This document shows positions 15,477 through 22,216 of a stretch of DNA of 64,000 nucleotides, one piece after another; the first letter of the stretch is position 1; the number at the start of each line of letters is the position of its first letter. The DNA is from an uncultured Veillonellaceae bacterium. GTDB taxonomy: Bacteria; Bacillota; Negativicutes; Veillonellales; Dialisteraceae. The DNA lies in NCBI GenBank assembly GCA_949286115.1, contig CASEBK010000047.1, forward strand, positions 62,001 to 126,000, given 5' to 3'. The notes under the pieces were generated by a model. It was not told where the DNA came from and searched no databases. It saw only the letters and a program-made list of their open reading frames with translations. A program made the position numbers and the translations under genes.

Positions 15477-16367
15477 GTGAATCTTCTGCATCTGCGCTAT
15501 TTCGTCGCGCTCGCCCATATCCGCCACTACACGCGGGCGGCGGAGCAGCTCTCCATCACGCAGCCCACGCTCAGCCACGCCATCCGTCAGCTGGAGACGG
15601 AGTACGGCGTCCGTCTGTTTGAAAGGGACCGCCGTCAGGTCCGTCTGACGCCTTTGGGCGAGCAGTTTCTCCCTGCCGCTGAGCGCTCGCTTTCGATCCT
15701 CGACGCGGGCATAGAGATGCTCCAGTGCAGCGCCGAGGGCAGCGGCGTCATCCGCCTCGGCTTCTTCCGAACGCTCGGCATCGATTTCATCCCCGAGCTC
15801 ACCACGGAGTTTCTAAAACGAAACCGGGAGAGGCAGATCGAATTTACCTTCGGCATCGCCAATACTCGTAAGCTCCTCCGCGGCCTGTCCGACCGGCAGT
15901 ATGACCTCATCTTCTGCGCCGGTCCGCCGCGGGAGGAGTACTTCGTCCACTTGCCGGTGTGCGCGCAGGACATGGTGCTCATCGTGCCGCTGGACCATCC
16001 ACTCGCCGCTTTTGACGAGGTCGATCTGGCGGACACGCTGTCCTATCCCTACGTGTACTATCCCCATACCATGGTGCTGCGCAGCCTCGCCGATTCCTTT
16101 TTCGAAGCGATCGGTGCGCGGTCCCGCATCGTCTGCGAGATCGACGAGGCCGCCGTCATGGCCGGCATGGTCGCCCGCGGTCTGGGCATCGCGATCCTGC
16201 CCCATTCCGAAGCGTTCCGAGGCATGGCGGTGAAGATCCTTCGCATCCGCCGCCCCGCGTGCTGTCACACGGTCTACATGGTCTATGACCGCCGCTATTT
16301 CCTGCCGCCCATCGTGCGGCATTTCCGCGACTTCACCGAAGAATACACCCGGTCTTTCCGGACATGA
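15477..16367 (+). CDS. LysR-family transcriptional regulator
   Basis: 296 aa. A winged helix-turn-helix (about residues 1-60: HLRYFVALAHIRHYTRAAEQL, then SITQPTLSHAIRQLE) is followed by a substrate-binding domain of two Rossmann-like lobes (about 90-290). The subgroup resembles CynR/CysL-like regulators. The GTG at 15477 is chosen: it starts exactly at the DNA-binding domain and has GAGGAG 7 bases upstream. A -10-like TATAAT lies at 15425-15430. No divergent partner gene exists (tRNA-Ser is upstream), so its target is not evident from context. Confidence 0.92.
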   Translation: MNLLHLRYFVALAHIRHYTRAAEQLSITQPTLSHAIRQLETEYGVRLFERDRRQVRLTPLGEQFLPAAERSLSILDAGIEMLQCSAEGSGVIRLGFFRTLGIDFIPELTTEFLKRNRERQIEFTFGIANTRKLLRGLSDRQYDLIFCAGPPREEYFVHLPVCAQDMVLIVPLDHPLAAFDEVDLADTLSYPYVYYPHTMVLRSLADSFFEAIGARSRIVCEIDEAAVMAGMVARGLGIAILPHSEAFRGMAVKILRIRRPACCHTVYMVYDRRYFLPPIVRHFRDFTEEYTRSFRT

Positions 16368-16371
16368 TAAA

Positions 16372-16398
16372 GGGACATCCCGCGGGATGCCCTTTTTC
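16372..16398. terminator. Bidirectional terminator between LysR and the CobW pseudogene
   Basis: A GC-rich near-palindrome (16372-16392) with T runs on both strands, placed between the two convergent stop codons. Confidence 0.75.
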
Positions 16399-17435
16399 TC
16401 ATGCCCTTTTGCCGAAGGGCGTCAGATTGATCTCTTCGATCTGCGGGTACGCGCCGAGCATATGCTGGAAGGTCTCCAGGGACCGCAGGATCTGTTCCGG
16501 CCGGATCTCTTTCATGATGAAGACGATCTGCGAATTTTTTTCTTCCCCGTTCCAGCTCTCCAGATGCTGCGGCGGATGGATGATGTGCTGCACGCCGTTG
16601 ATGACGATGGGCCCTTTCTCACCCACGTCGACGATCCCCTTCACGCGGAGCATCTCTTCGCCGTGGGCATAGAGCAGGAGGCTCATCCAGAGGCCGAACG
16701 CGGTCCACTCCAGCGGTTCCTCAAATTTGATGGACATGGAGCGCACCGTCTCATTGTGGCGGACCGGACTGGACGCGTAGGCTTCCTCGATCTGCCGCAC
16801 TTCTTCCGCCGTGTGGAGCCGCTCGGATGGGGCGAAGACCGCCTCCGGATCGATCTCACCGTTGGCCCCTTCCAGCACGGCCGCCGCGGGGTTCAGGTGG
16901 CGCAGCATATGGCGCAGCGCGCGGAGCTCTTCTGCGGAGACCAGATCGGTCTTCGTGATGACCAGCTTATCCGCCGCCACGGCCTGGCGCACCGATTCGG
17001 GATTTTCCCGCAGATGGAGCGCGCCGTTGGCCGCGTCGATGCAGCAGATCACGAAGTCCACGCAGAAGTGATGGACCAACACCGGGTCCATGAGGATGGA
17101 GAATAAGATGGGCGCCGGGTCTGCAAGCCCGGTGGTCTCGATCACCACCCGGTCATAGTCCGCGCCCTGCTCCATCTCGTTCAGCAGGTCTTTCAGCTCG
17201 TTGATGAGGTCGTCCCGCATATTGCACAGCAGATACAGCCGCCGGAAAGGAGGCGCGTCCGCTCTTCGATGCGCCGGATCAGGCGGTGATCCAGCCCGGC
17301 CTGCCCGTATTCATTGATGATGACGGCGGTCCGGTCCATGGCCCCGCGGCGGAGCACATTAGCGAGGAGGGTGGTCTTGCCGCTTCCCAGAAAGCCCGTC
17401 ACCACCGTGATGGGGCAGCGGCCGTCGGGCGTCAT
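16399..17435 (-). pseudogene. CobW/P47K-family GTPase, frameshifted
   Basis: Two frames together make one roughly 345-aa CobW (COG0523) GTPase. The upstream frame (start 17435) has the P-loop GFLGSGKTT, the NEYGQAGLD switch region and the metal motif GGCICC; there it breaks (about 17220), and the rest (INELKDLL, VVIETTGLADPAP, TKTDLV, C-terminal domain with the TAFGLWMSLLLYA helix) continues in another frame. A two-base TG insertion next to the CxCC codons explains the break. These proteins are metal-insertion chaperones. No slippery site is visible, so programmed shifting is unlikely; real decay or an assembly error is likelier. Its start overlaps the CxxC-protein gene (ATGA). Confidence 0.8.
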
Positions 17436-17779
17436 GACGGTCGCCTTTCCCCGCCGAAAGCGGCGAGAAATCCTTCGTCCAGCGGGTCGATCGGCCGGTG
17501 CGCCAGCTCGGAGGCCTGCTGCCACAGATCGCCCAGATCGTAGACGATCCGCGTGTTTCCTTTCTTATCCGCCAGCATGTACCGGCTGCCGCACCAGTCC
17601 TGCAGAGACAGGCCGTAATAGCCGAGGATCTGACTGGCGAGGGCGGCCCGCCGGAGGCGCAGGCGCATGCGGTCCCGCTGCCCCTCGCCCGCGATGACGG
17701 TCCGTCCCGCCGCGCCGTCGTGGGCCGGCCGGTCTGTCCAATGGACGTGCATGATGAGTTCTCCGCAGAGAATGCACAT
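17432..17779 (-). CDS. Small CxxC protein linked to the CobW GTPase
   Basis: 115 aa, cytoplasmic. The N-terminus MCILCGELIMHVHWTDRP holds a CxxC plus a conserved His-Trp; the middle is Arg-rich (RDRMRLRLRRAALASQILG) and is followed by a beta-like segment (CGSRYMLADKKGNTRIVYDLG). It overlaps the CobW start by 4 bases, so the two are coupled. Small proteins with this N-terminus are, to my recollection, neighbours of CobW-type metallochaperones; a metal-binding accessory role is inferred. A ribosome site AAAGGAGAG precedes the start. Confidence 0.65.
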   Translation of the reverse strand: MCILCGELIMHVHWTDRPAHDGAAGRTVIAGEGQRDRMRLRLRRAALASQILGYYGLSLQDWCGSRYMLADKKGNTRIVYDLGDLWQQASELAHRPIDPLDEGFLAAFGGERRPS

Positions 17780-17802
17780 GGATGGTCTCTCCTTTCTCTA
17801 TA

Positions 17803-17827
17803 AAAGAAAGGCCGGAATGCCCGGCCT
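17803..17827 (-). terminator. Terminator after the polysaccharide deacetylase gene
   Basis: The minus-strand stem AGGCCGG / CCGGCCT with a 5-base loop is followed by TTCTTTT. Confidence 0.7.
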
Positions 17828-17838
17828 CCTCGTGGTAT

Positions 17839-18726
17839 TTATTTCTTTTTCGGGCAGCGTTTCAGGAAATCTTCCGCCATCTCGTCCATCGTGACCCACC
17901 GCACGCCTTCATGCTGATTGATGTGCTCGATGAGCCGTTCGTGCATGAGGAGCACCTGCGGGCGGCCGGAGACGTCGGGATGGATCGTCATGGGGAAGAC
18001 CGCGTAGTCGTACTCTCTGTACACCCAGTCGAACTGCTCCTGCCACATCTGTCCAATGTCGTGAGGACTGACGAAGCCGAAGCTGTTCGGCGACTTCTTG
18101 ATGAACATCATCGGCGGCAGGTCGTCCAGGTACCAGTTCGCGGGGATCTCCACCAGATCGGTCTCCTGGCCCCGCACGAGGGGCTTCATCCAGTCGGCGG
18201 CCTTCGCAGAATAGTCGATCTTCGTCCAGCTGTCGCCCACACGCACATAATAGGGGTGGAAATCGTTGTGCATCAGACTGTGGTCGTACTTGATGCCGTA
18301 CTTGACGAGGATCTTGTCCGTCACGTTGGAAAATTCCCACCACGGCGCAACGTAGCCCGTCGGGCCCTTGCCGTGATTGATCTCTTTGATGAGCTCGATA
18401 TTCTTGACGAGGACGTCCTCTTCCTGCTGCGGCGTCATGGCGATCGGGTTTTCATGGGAATAGCCGTGCGCGCCGATCTCATGCCCCGCCTCGACGATCA
18501 TCTTCATCTGCTCGGGAAACGTCTCAATGGAATGCCCCGGCGCGAACCACGTGGCGGTGATGCCGTAGCGTTCAAACAGTTTCAGAATGCGCGGCACGCC
18601 CACTTCCCCGGCAAAAAGGCCGCGGGAGATGTCGTCCGGCGAATCTTCGCCGCCGTACGAACCGAGCCAGCCCGCCACCGCGTCGATGTCTACGCCGTAG
18701 CCCACAAGGATCTCTTTTTTAGCCAT
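17839..18726 (-). CDS. Polysaccharide deacetylase family protein (HpPgdA-like)
   Basis: 295 aa, no signal peptide. The NodB-type fold begins with [11 protein letters not shown] (a catalytic/metal Asp near residue 12), then the metal-binding His motif [12 protein letters not shown] (about 92-103) and the late [13 protein letters not shown] motif. This cytoplasmic branch includes Helicobacter PgdA-like and cyclic-amide or allantoin hydrolase-like enzymes, so the substrate may be an amide rather than peptidoglycan. The ATG at 18726 is chosen because AAGGAGG lies 8 bases upstream. It overlaps the stop of the nitrilase-like gene region by context and probably shares its transcript. Confidence 0.85.
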   Translation of the reverse strand: MAKKEILVGYGVDIDAVAGWLGSYGGEDSPDDISRGLFAGEVGVPRILKLFERYGITATWFAPGHSIETFPEQMKMIVEAGHEIGAHGYSHENPIAMTPQQEEDVLVKNIELIKEINHGKGPTGYVAPWWEFSNVTDKILVKYGIKYDHSLMHNDFHPYYVRVGDSWTKIDYSAKAADWMKPLVRGQETDLVEIPANWYLDDLPPMMFIKKSPNSFGFVSPHDIGQMWQEQFDWVYREYDYAVFPMTIHPDVSGRPQVLLMHERLIEHINQHEGVRWVTMDEMAEDFLKRCPKKK

Positions 18727-18740
18727 TGTTTTTCCCTCCT

Positions 18741-19532
18741 TCAAAATGCATGGGAACAGAGTCTATCGTCCAGATCCCTCAAGTAAGGGATCGCGTCCCG
18801 CTGCTTATCCACAGCCGCCAGATCGATCTCCGCACAGAGGACCGCCTCGCCGTCCGCACCGGCTCCCGCAAGGACCGTCGTATCCGGCGCGACGATGCGG
18901 GAGAGCCCGCCGAAATCCGTGTCCCGCTCCGCACCGCAGCGGTTCGCCGCCAGCACGTAGGCCCCGTTTTCAAGCGCCCGGCTGCGGGAGGCGATGTCCC
19001 AGGCATAGGCCCGGGCCCGGCCGAACGCCGAGGGGTAGAGCAGGAGACTGGCCCCCTGCCTTGCGAGCACCCGTGCCTGCTCAGGAAATCCGATCTCGTA
19101 GCAGATGAGGAGCCCCGCCTTCGCCCAGGGAAGCTCCGCCGCGCAAAGCGTATCTCCCCTTCGGAAACGAGCGGATTCGCCGCCCCAGAGGTGCATCTTC
19201 CGATGCGCGGACAGGATGCCGCCAGCCCCGACAAGGAGCGCCGTGTCGCAGATGCCGTCCGGAGCTCTCTCCATGACGGCCGCCGCGAGGAAGGCCCCAT
19301 ACTGCGCGGCCATATCCTGCATCCAGCGGGAGACCGCCCCGGGGAGCGGCTCCGCCAGAAGATCGTCTTTCTCCTCCACGCGGTACCCCGTATCGAACAG
19401 TTCGGGGAGCACGATCAGTTCCGCGCCGCGAGAAGCCGCCTGCCGAATGAACCGCTCCGCCCGCGCCAGGTTGGCCGCCCGGTCTCCGGGGATGCAGTCC
19501 ATCTGCACCACCGCGCCGATGAATCGCTCCAT
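18741..19532 (-). CDS. Carbon-nitrogen hydrolase (nitrilase superfamily)
   Basis: 263-aa cytoplasmic amidase-like enzyme. The catalytic triad is visible: Glu44 ([10 protein letters not shown]), Lys111 (HRKMHLW) and Cys143 ([10 protein letters not shown]). The size and motifs match omega-amidase / NIT2 / N-carbamoyl amidase relatives. It ends 14 bases before the deacetylase-family start, so the two likely form an operon acting on one amide or ureide substrate, an inference from context. The substrate cannot be assigned from sequence alone. Confidence 0.9.
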   Translation of the reverse strand: MERFIGAVVQMDCIPGDRAANLARAERFIRQAASRGAELIVLPELFDTGYRVEEKDDLLAEPLPGAVSRWMQDMAAQYGAFLAAAVMERAPDGICDTALLVGAGGILSAHRKMHLWGGESARFRRGDTLCAAELPWAKAGLLICYEIGFPEQARVLARQGASLLLYPSAFGRARAYAWDIASRSRALENGAYVLAANRCGAERDTDFGGLSRIVAPDTTVLAGAGADGEAVLCAEIDLAAVDKQRDAIPYLRDLDDRLCSHAF

Positions 19533-19565
19533 ACTGCTTCCTCCCTTCCTGCGGTTTTCTTTTAT

Positions 19566-19573
19566 GTTATAAT
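19566..19573 (+). promoter_or_regulatory. Extended -10 promoter driving the short 4Fe-4S-like remnant
   Basis: TATG-T-TATAAT on the plus strand (-10 at 19568-19573), about 60 bases before the 26-codon frame at 19635. No strong -35. Confidence 0.4.
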
Positions 19574-19634
19574 TGTAATGAATCTATTAGAATCAGTCCA
19601 ATAAAAGTCCTTCATAGTAGGATAGACGGCGTCT

Positions 19635-19715
19635 ATGTACGGTCTTGTCATCGATATTGATAAGCAGTTTCCCGAATCGTTCCCCTATCCTTCCGCTTCG
19701 TTTCGCGCACAGTAA
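19635..19715 (+). pseudogene. 26-codon frame resembling the N-terminus of a 4Fe-4S ferredoxin subunit
   Basis: The frame begins MYGLVIDIDK, which is how DmsB-like 4Fe-4S electron-transfer subunits begin immediately before their first CxxC; here the cysteine cluster is missing and 16 unrelated residues lead to a stop. A promoter-like box lies upstream and a strong terminator begins right at the stop codon. I read it as the promoter, 5' end and terminator of a gene whose body was deleted. The match is only ten residues, so this is tentative. Confidence 0.35.
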
Positions 19716-19750
19716 AACGCCCCGAGGGGATATCCCTTCGGGGCGTTTTT
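19714..19750. terminator. Bidirectional terminator
   Basis: A long near-perfect stem (AAAACGCCCCGA pairing with TCGGGGCGTTTT, interior GGGGATATCCC) between the plus-strand remnant and the minus-strand metal ATPase. Confidence 0.85.
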
Positions 19751-19758
19751 GTATCCGC

Positions 19759-21645
19759 TTATACGTTTTTCACGAAGAGCGCGCGGATGGCGTTCAGCAC
19801 GGCGAGGATCATGACGCCCACGTCGGCGAAGATGGCCAGCCACATATTCGCCAACCCCACCGCACCGAGGAGGAGGCAGAGGCCCTTCACACCGATAGCG
19901 AAGACGATGTTCTGGTAGACGATGCCCAGACATTTCCGGGAGATGCGGATCGCCTTGGCGATCTTCAGCGGGTCGTCATCCATGAGGACCACGTCCGCCG
20001 CCTCGATGGCCGCATCAGACCCCATCGCGCCCATAGCGATGCCGATGTCCGCGCGGCGGAGCACGGGGGCGTCGTTGATGCCGTCGCCCACGAAGGCCAG
20101 CTTATCTTTCGGCGGTCTCTCCCGGAGGAGCGCTTCCACCTTTTCCACCTTGCCCGCCGGGAGGAGCTCGCTATACACTTCGTCGATGCCGAGCGAGGCC
20201 GCCACGCTCTCTGCCACAGCCTTCACATCACCGGTGAGCATGACCGTCTTCGTCACACCGGAGCGCTTCAGCGCGTCCACCGCTTCCTTCGCGTGAGGCT
20301 TCGCCACGTCGGAGATGACGATGTGCCCGGCGTAGGCCCCATCGATGGCCATGTGGATGATGGTGCCCACGCTGTGGCAGGGAATATAGGAAATGCCGAG
20401 GCGTTTCATGAGCTTGTCGTTGCCCGCGGCAACCGCATGGCCGTCCACCGAGGCGAGGACGCCATGGCCGCTGATCTCCTGAATGTCCGCAACGCGGCTG
20501 CGGTCGATCTCTTTTCCGTACGCCCGGCGGAGGCTCCGGCTGATGGGGTGGGACGACGCGCTCTCCGCAAGGGCCGCGTATTCGAGGAGCTTTTCCTTCG
20601 CCATCCCGCTGTGATGGACGGCGTTCACTTCGAAGACACCCCGGGTGAGCGTCCCGGTCTTATCGAAGACGACAGTCTTCGTCTTCGCAAGGGTCTCCAG
20701 ATAGTTCGAGCCCTTCACGAGCACGCCTTCCCGGCTCGCCCCGCCCAGACCGGCGAAGAAGGAGAGCGGGATGCTGATGACGAGCGCGCAGGGACAGCTG
20801 ATGACGAGGAAGGTGAGCGCCCGGTAGATCCACACGTCCCACTCGGGGAGAAGGCCCATGCCCGCCATCCGCACGAGCGGCGGCACGACGGCCAGCACCA
20901 GCGCCGCACCGCACACCGCCGGCGTATAAACGCGGGCGAATTTGGAGATGAAATCTTCCGACTTCGATTTCCGCGAGCTGGCGTTCTCCACGAGATCGAG
21001 GATCTGAGAGACCGTCGAGTCCCCAAATTCTTTCGTAGTGCGCACCTTCAGCACGCCGGTCATATTGATGCAGCCGCTCACGATCTCGTCGCCCGCCTTC
21101 GCACTGCGGGGCACGCTCTCCCCGGTGAGGGCGCTCGTATTGAGAGACGACGCGCCTTCCACGACGACGCCGTCGATGGGCACTTTCTCGCCGGGCTGCA
21201 CCACGATGACCGTGCCCACCGCCACTTCGTCCGGATCGATACGGACGAGCGCGCCGCCTTGCTCGACGTTCGCATAGTCCGGGCGGATATCCATGAGCTC
21301 GCTGATGTTCCGTCGGCTCTTCCCCACGGCATAGCTCTGGAACCACTCGCCGATCTGGTAGAAGAGCATCACCGCCACGGCCTCGGTGTAGTCTCCCGTC
21401 CGGTCATAGAGGGCGAGCGCGATGGCCCCCACGGTCGCCACGGCCATGAGGAAATGTTCATCGAAGACCTGCCGGCGGAGGATGCCCTTCCCTGCCTTCC
21501 ATAGGATGTCGTAGCCGATGACCAGGTACGGCACGAGGTAGAGCGCAAAGCGCAGCGCCCCCGTGACCGGCGCGAAGCTGAGCCCCGCCAGAAGCACAGC
21601 GGCGGTGAGGATGCGGACGAGCATCTTTTTCTGTTTCCGATCCAT
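19759..21645 (-). CDS. P1B-type heavy-metal ATPase (Zn/Cd/Pb type, CadA/ZntA-like) without HMA domain
   Basis: 628-aa membrane efflux pump. The membrane metal site is SCPCAL; other motifs are LTGES (actuator), DKTGTLT (phosphorylation Asp), SSHPIS (the HP motif) and [10 protein letters not shown]. Eight membrane segments are expected. The C-terminal helix region GVKGLCLLLGAVGLANMWLAIFADVG with its conserved Lys and Asp fits the Zn/Cd class. Unlike classic CadA (about 700-730 aa), no N-terminal metal-binding domain is present; it is encoded separately at 21733-21951. The ATG at 21645 is chosen for its GAGGAG site 6 bases upstream. Confidence 0.92.
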   Translation of the reverse strand: MDRKQKKMLVRILTAAVLLAGLSFAPVTGALRFALYLVPYLVIGYDILWKAGKGILRRQVFDEHFLMAVATVGAIALALYDRTGDYTEAVAVMLFYQIGEWFQSYAVGKSRRNISELMDIRPDYANVEQGGALVRIDPDEVAVGTVIVVQPGEKVPIDGVVVEGASSLNTSALTGESVPRSAKAGDEIVSGCINMTGVLKVRTTKEFGDSTVSQILDLVENASSRKSKSEDFISKFARVYTPAVCGAALVLAVVPPLVRMAGMGLLPEWDVWIYRALTFLVISCPCALVISIPLSFFAGLGGASREGVLVKGSNYLETLAKTKTVVFDKTGTLTRGVFEVNAVHHSGMAKEKLLEYAALAESASSHPISRSLRRAYGKEIDRSRVADIQEISGHGVLASVDGHAVAAGNDKLMKRLGISYIPCHSVGTIIHMAIDGAYAGHIVISDVAKPHAKEAVDALKRSGVTKTVMLTGDVKAVAESVAASLGIDEVYSELLPAGKVEKVEALLRERPPKDKLAFVGDGINDAPVLRRADIGIAMGAMGSDAAIEAADVVLMDDDPLKIAKAIRISRKCLGIVYQNIVFAIGVKGLCLLLGAVGLANMWLAIFADVGVMILAVLNAIRALFVKNV

Positions 21646-21699
21646 GATCTCCTCCTCATTGTACATTTGGATTCAATACCTATTTAATCGTTTGTCCTG

Positions 21700-21726
21700 A
21701 AAAAACGCCGCGTACTTCCCGCGGCG
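21700..21726 (-). terminator. Terminator between the HMA-protein gene and the ATPase gene
   Basis: The minus-strand stem CGCCGCG / CGCGGCG with a 7-base loop is followed by six T. It lies between two genes that should work together, so it could set a high HMA-to-pump ratio by partial read-through. Confidence 0.75.
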
Positions 21727-21732
21727 CTCCTC

Positions 21733-21951
21733 TCAGCAGTAGACTTCGCAGTCGTCTTCCACTTTTTTGCAGCTGGCCCGCACGGCCTGCATGACCGCCT
21801 TCGGGTCCGCACCGTCTTCAAACTCCACGTTCATCTTCAGCATCATGAAGTTCACCACGGCTTTCTTCACGCCTTCCGTCCGATTGGCGGCGTCCTCCAT
21901 TTTGTTGGCGCAGTTCGCGCAGTCCACGTCGATCCGGTAGCTCTTTTTCAT
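21733..21951 (-). CDS. Stand-alone heavy-metal-associated (HMA) domain protein
   Basis: 72 aa, a single ferredoxin-like HMA domain. The metal motif here is DCANCANKMED (CxxC at about 11-14), with extra cysteines at the C-terminus (SCKKVEDDCEVYC). This form matches the N-terminal domain normally fused to CadA-type Zn/Cd ATPases, and it lies directly upstream of an ATPase lacking that domain. It likely delivers the metal to that pump or acts as its split regulatory domain, in the cytoplasm. A strong promoter (22007-22034) and an inverted repeat (21980-21995) precede it. Confidence 0.9.
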   Translation of the reverse strand: MKKSYRIDVDCANCANKMEDAANRTEGVKKAVVNFMMLKMNVEFEDGADPKAVMQAVRASCKKVEDDCEVYC

Positions 21952-21979
21952 GAGCGGTCTCCTTTCATTTCTTCAACAA

Positions 21980-21995
21980 TTAAGCAATTCCTTAA
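21980..21995. promoter_or_regulatory. Inverted repeat, candidate metalloregulator operator
   Basis: TTAAG-N6-CTTAA lies just downstream of the predicted transcription start of the HMA-protein gene, where a bound ArsR/SmtB-type repressor could block transcription. An ArsR-family gene is at 25.1 kb. Confidence 0.45.
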
Positions 21996-22006
21996 CTGTT
22001 TTCCTA

Positions 22007-22034
22007 ATTATACCATCCTTCGTCTGAAAGTCAA
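22007..22034 (-). promoter_or_regulatory. Promoter of the HMA protein / metal ATPase unit
   Basis: TTGACT (22029-22034), a 16-base spacer and TATAAT (22007-22012) on the minus strand. Confidence 0.7.
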
Positions 22035-22138
22035 GGGACATGCACAAAATAATTTTGCAGTGCCGAAACTGTTTTTACTGCCTCTATAAGATCTGTCTCC
22101 TTCTATGGGGCCCGCACCGGCTCCGCGTTTTCTCCCTC

Positions 22139-22194
22139 TGTACAAACGCCGACGCAGCAGCTATACTGAAGATACATATACCCCGTGGGGGTGT
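22139..22194 (+). promoter_or_regulatory. copA promoter with CsoR-type operator
   Basis: TGTACA (22139-22144), 17 bases, TATACT (22162-22167). Just downstream, at the expected start site, lies ATACCCC-GT-GGGGGTGT (about 22178-22194), a G/C-tract inverted repeat of the kind bound by CsoR-family copper repressors. A csoR gene closes the operon. Confidence 0.65.
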
Positions 22195-22216
22195 CTGGTG
22201 TAACAACAAGGAGATC

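Noticed and set aside
17190-17225. Programmed ribosomal frameshift in the CobW gene
   Set aside because: No slippery heptamer, no downstream pseudoknot seen, and the shift is best explained by a TG insertion; kept as a pseudogene or sequence error.
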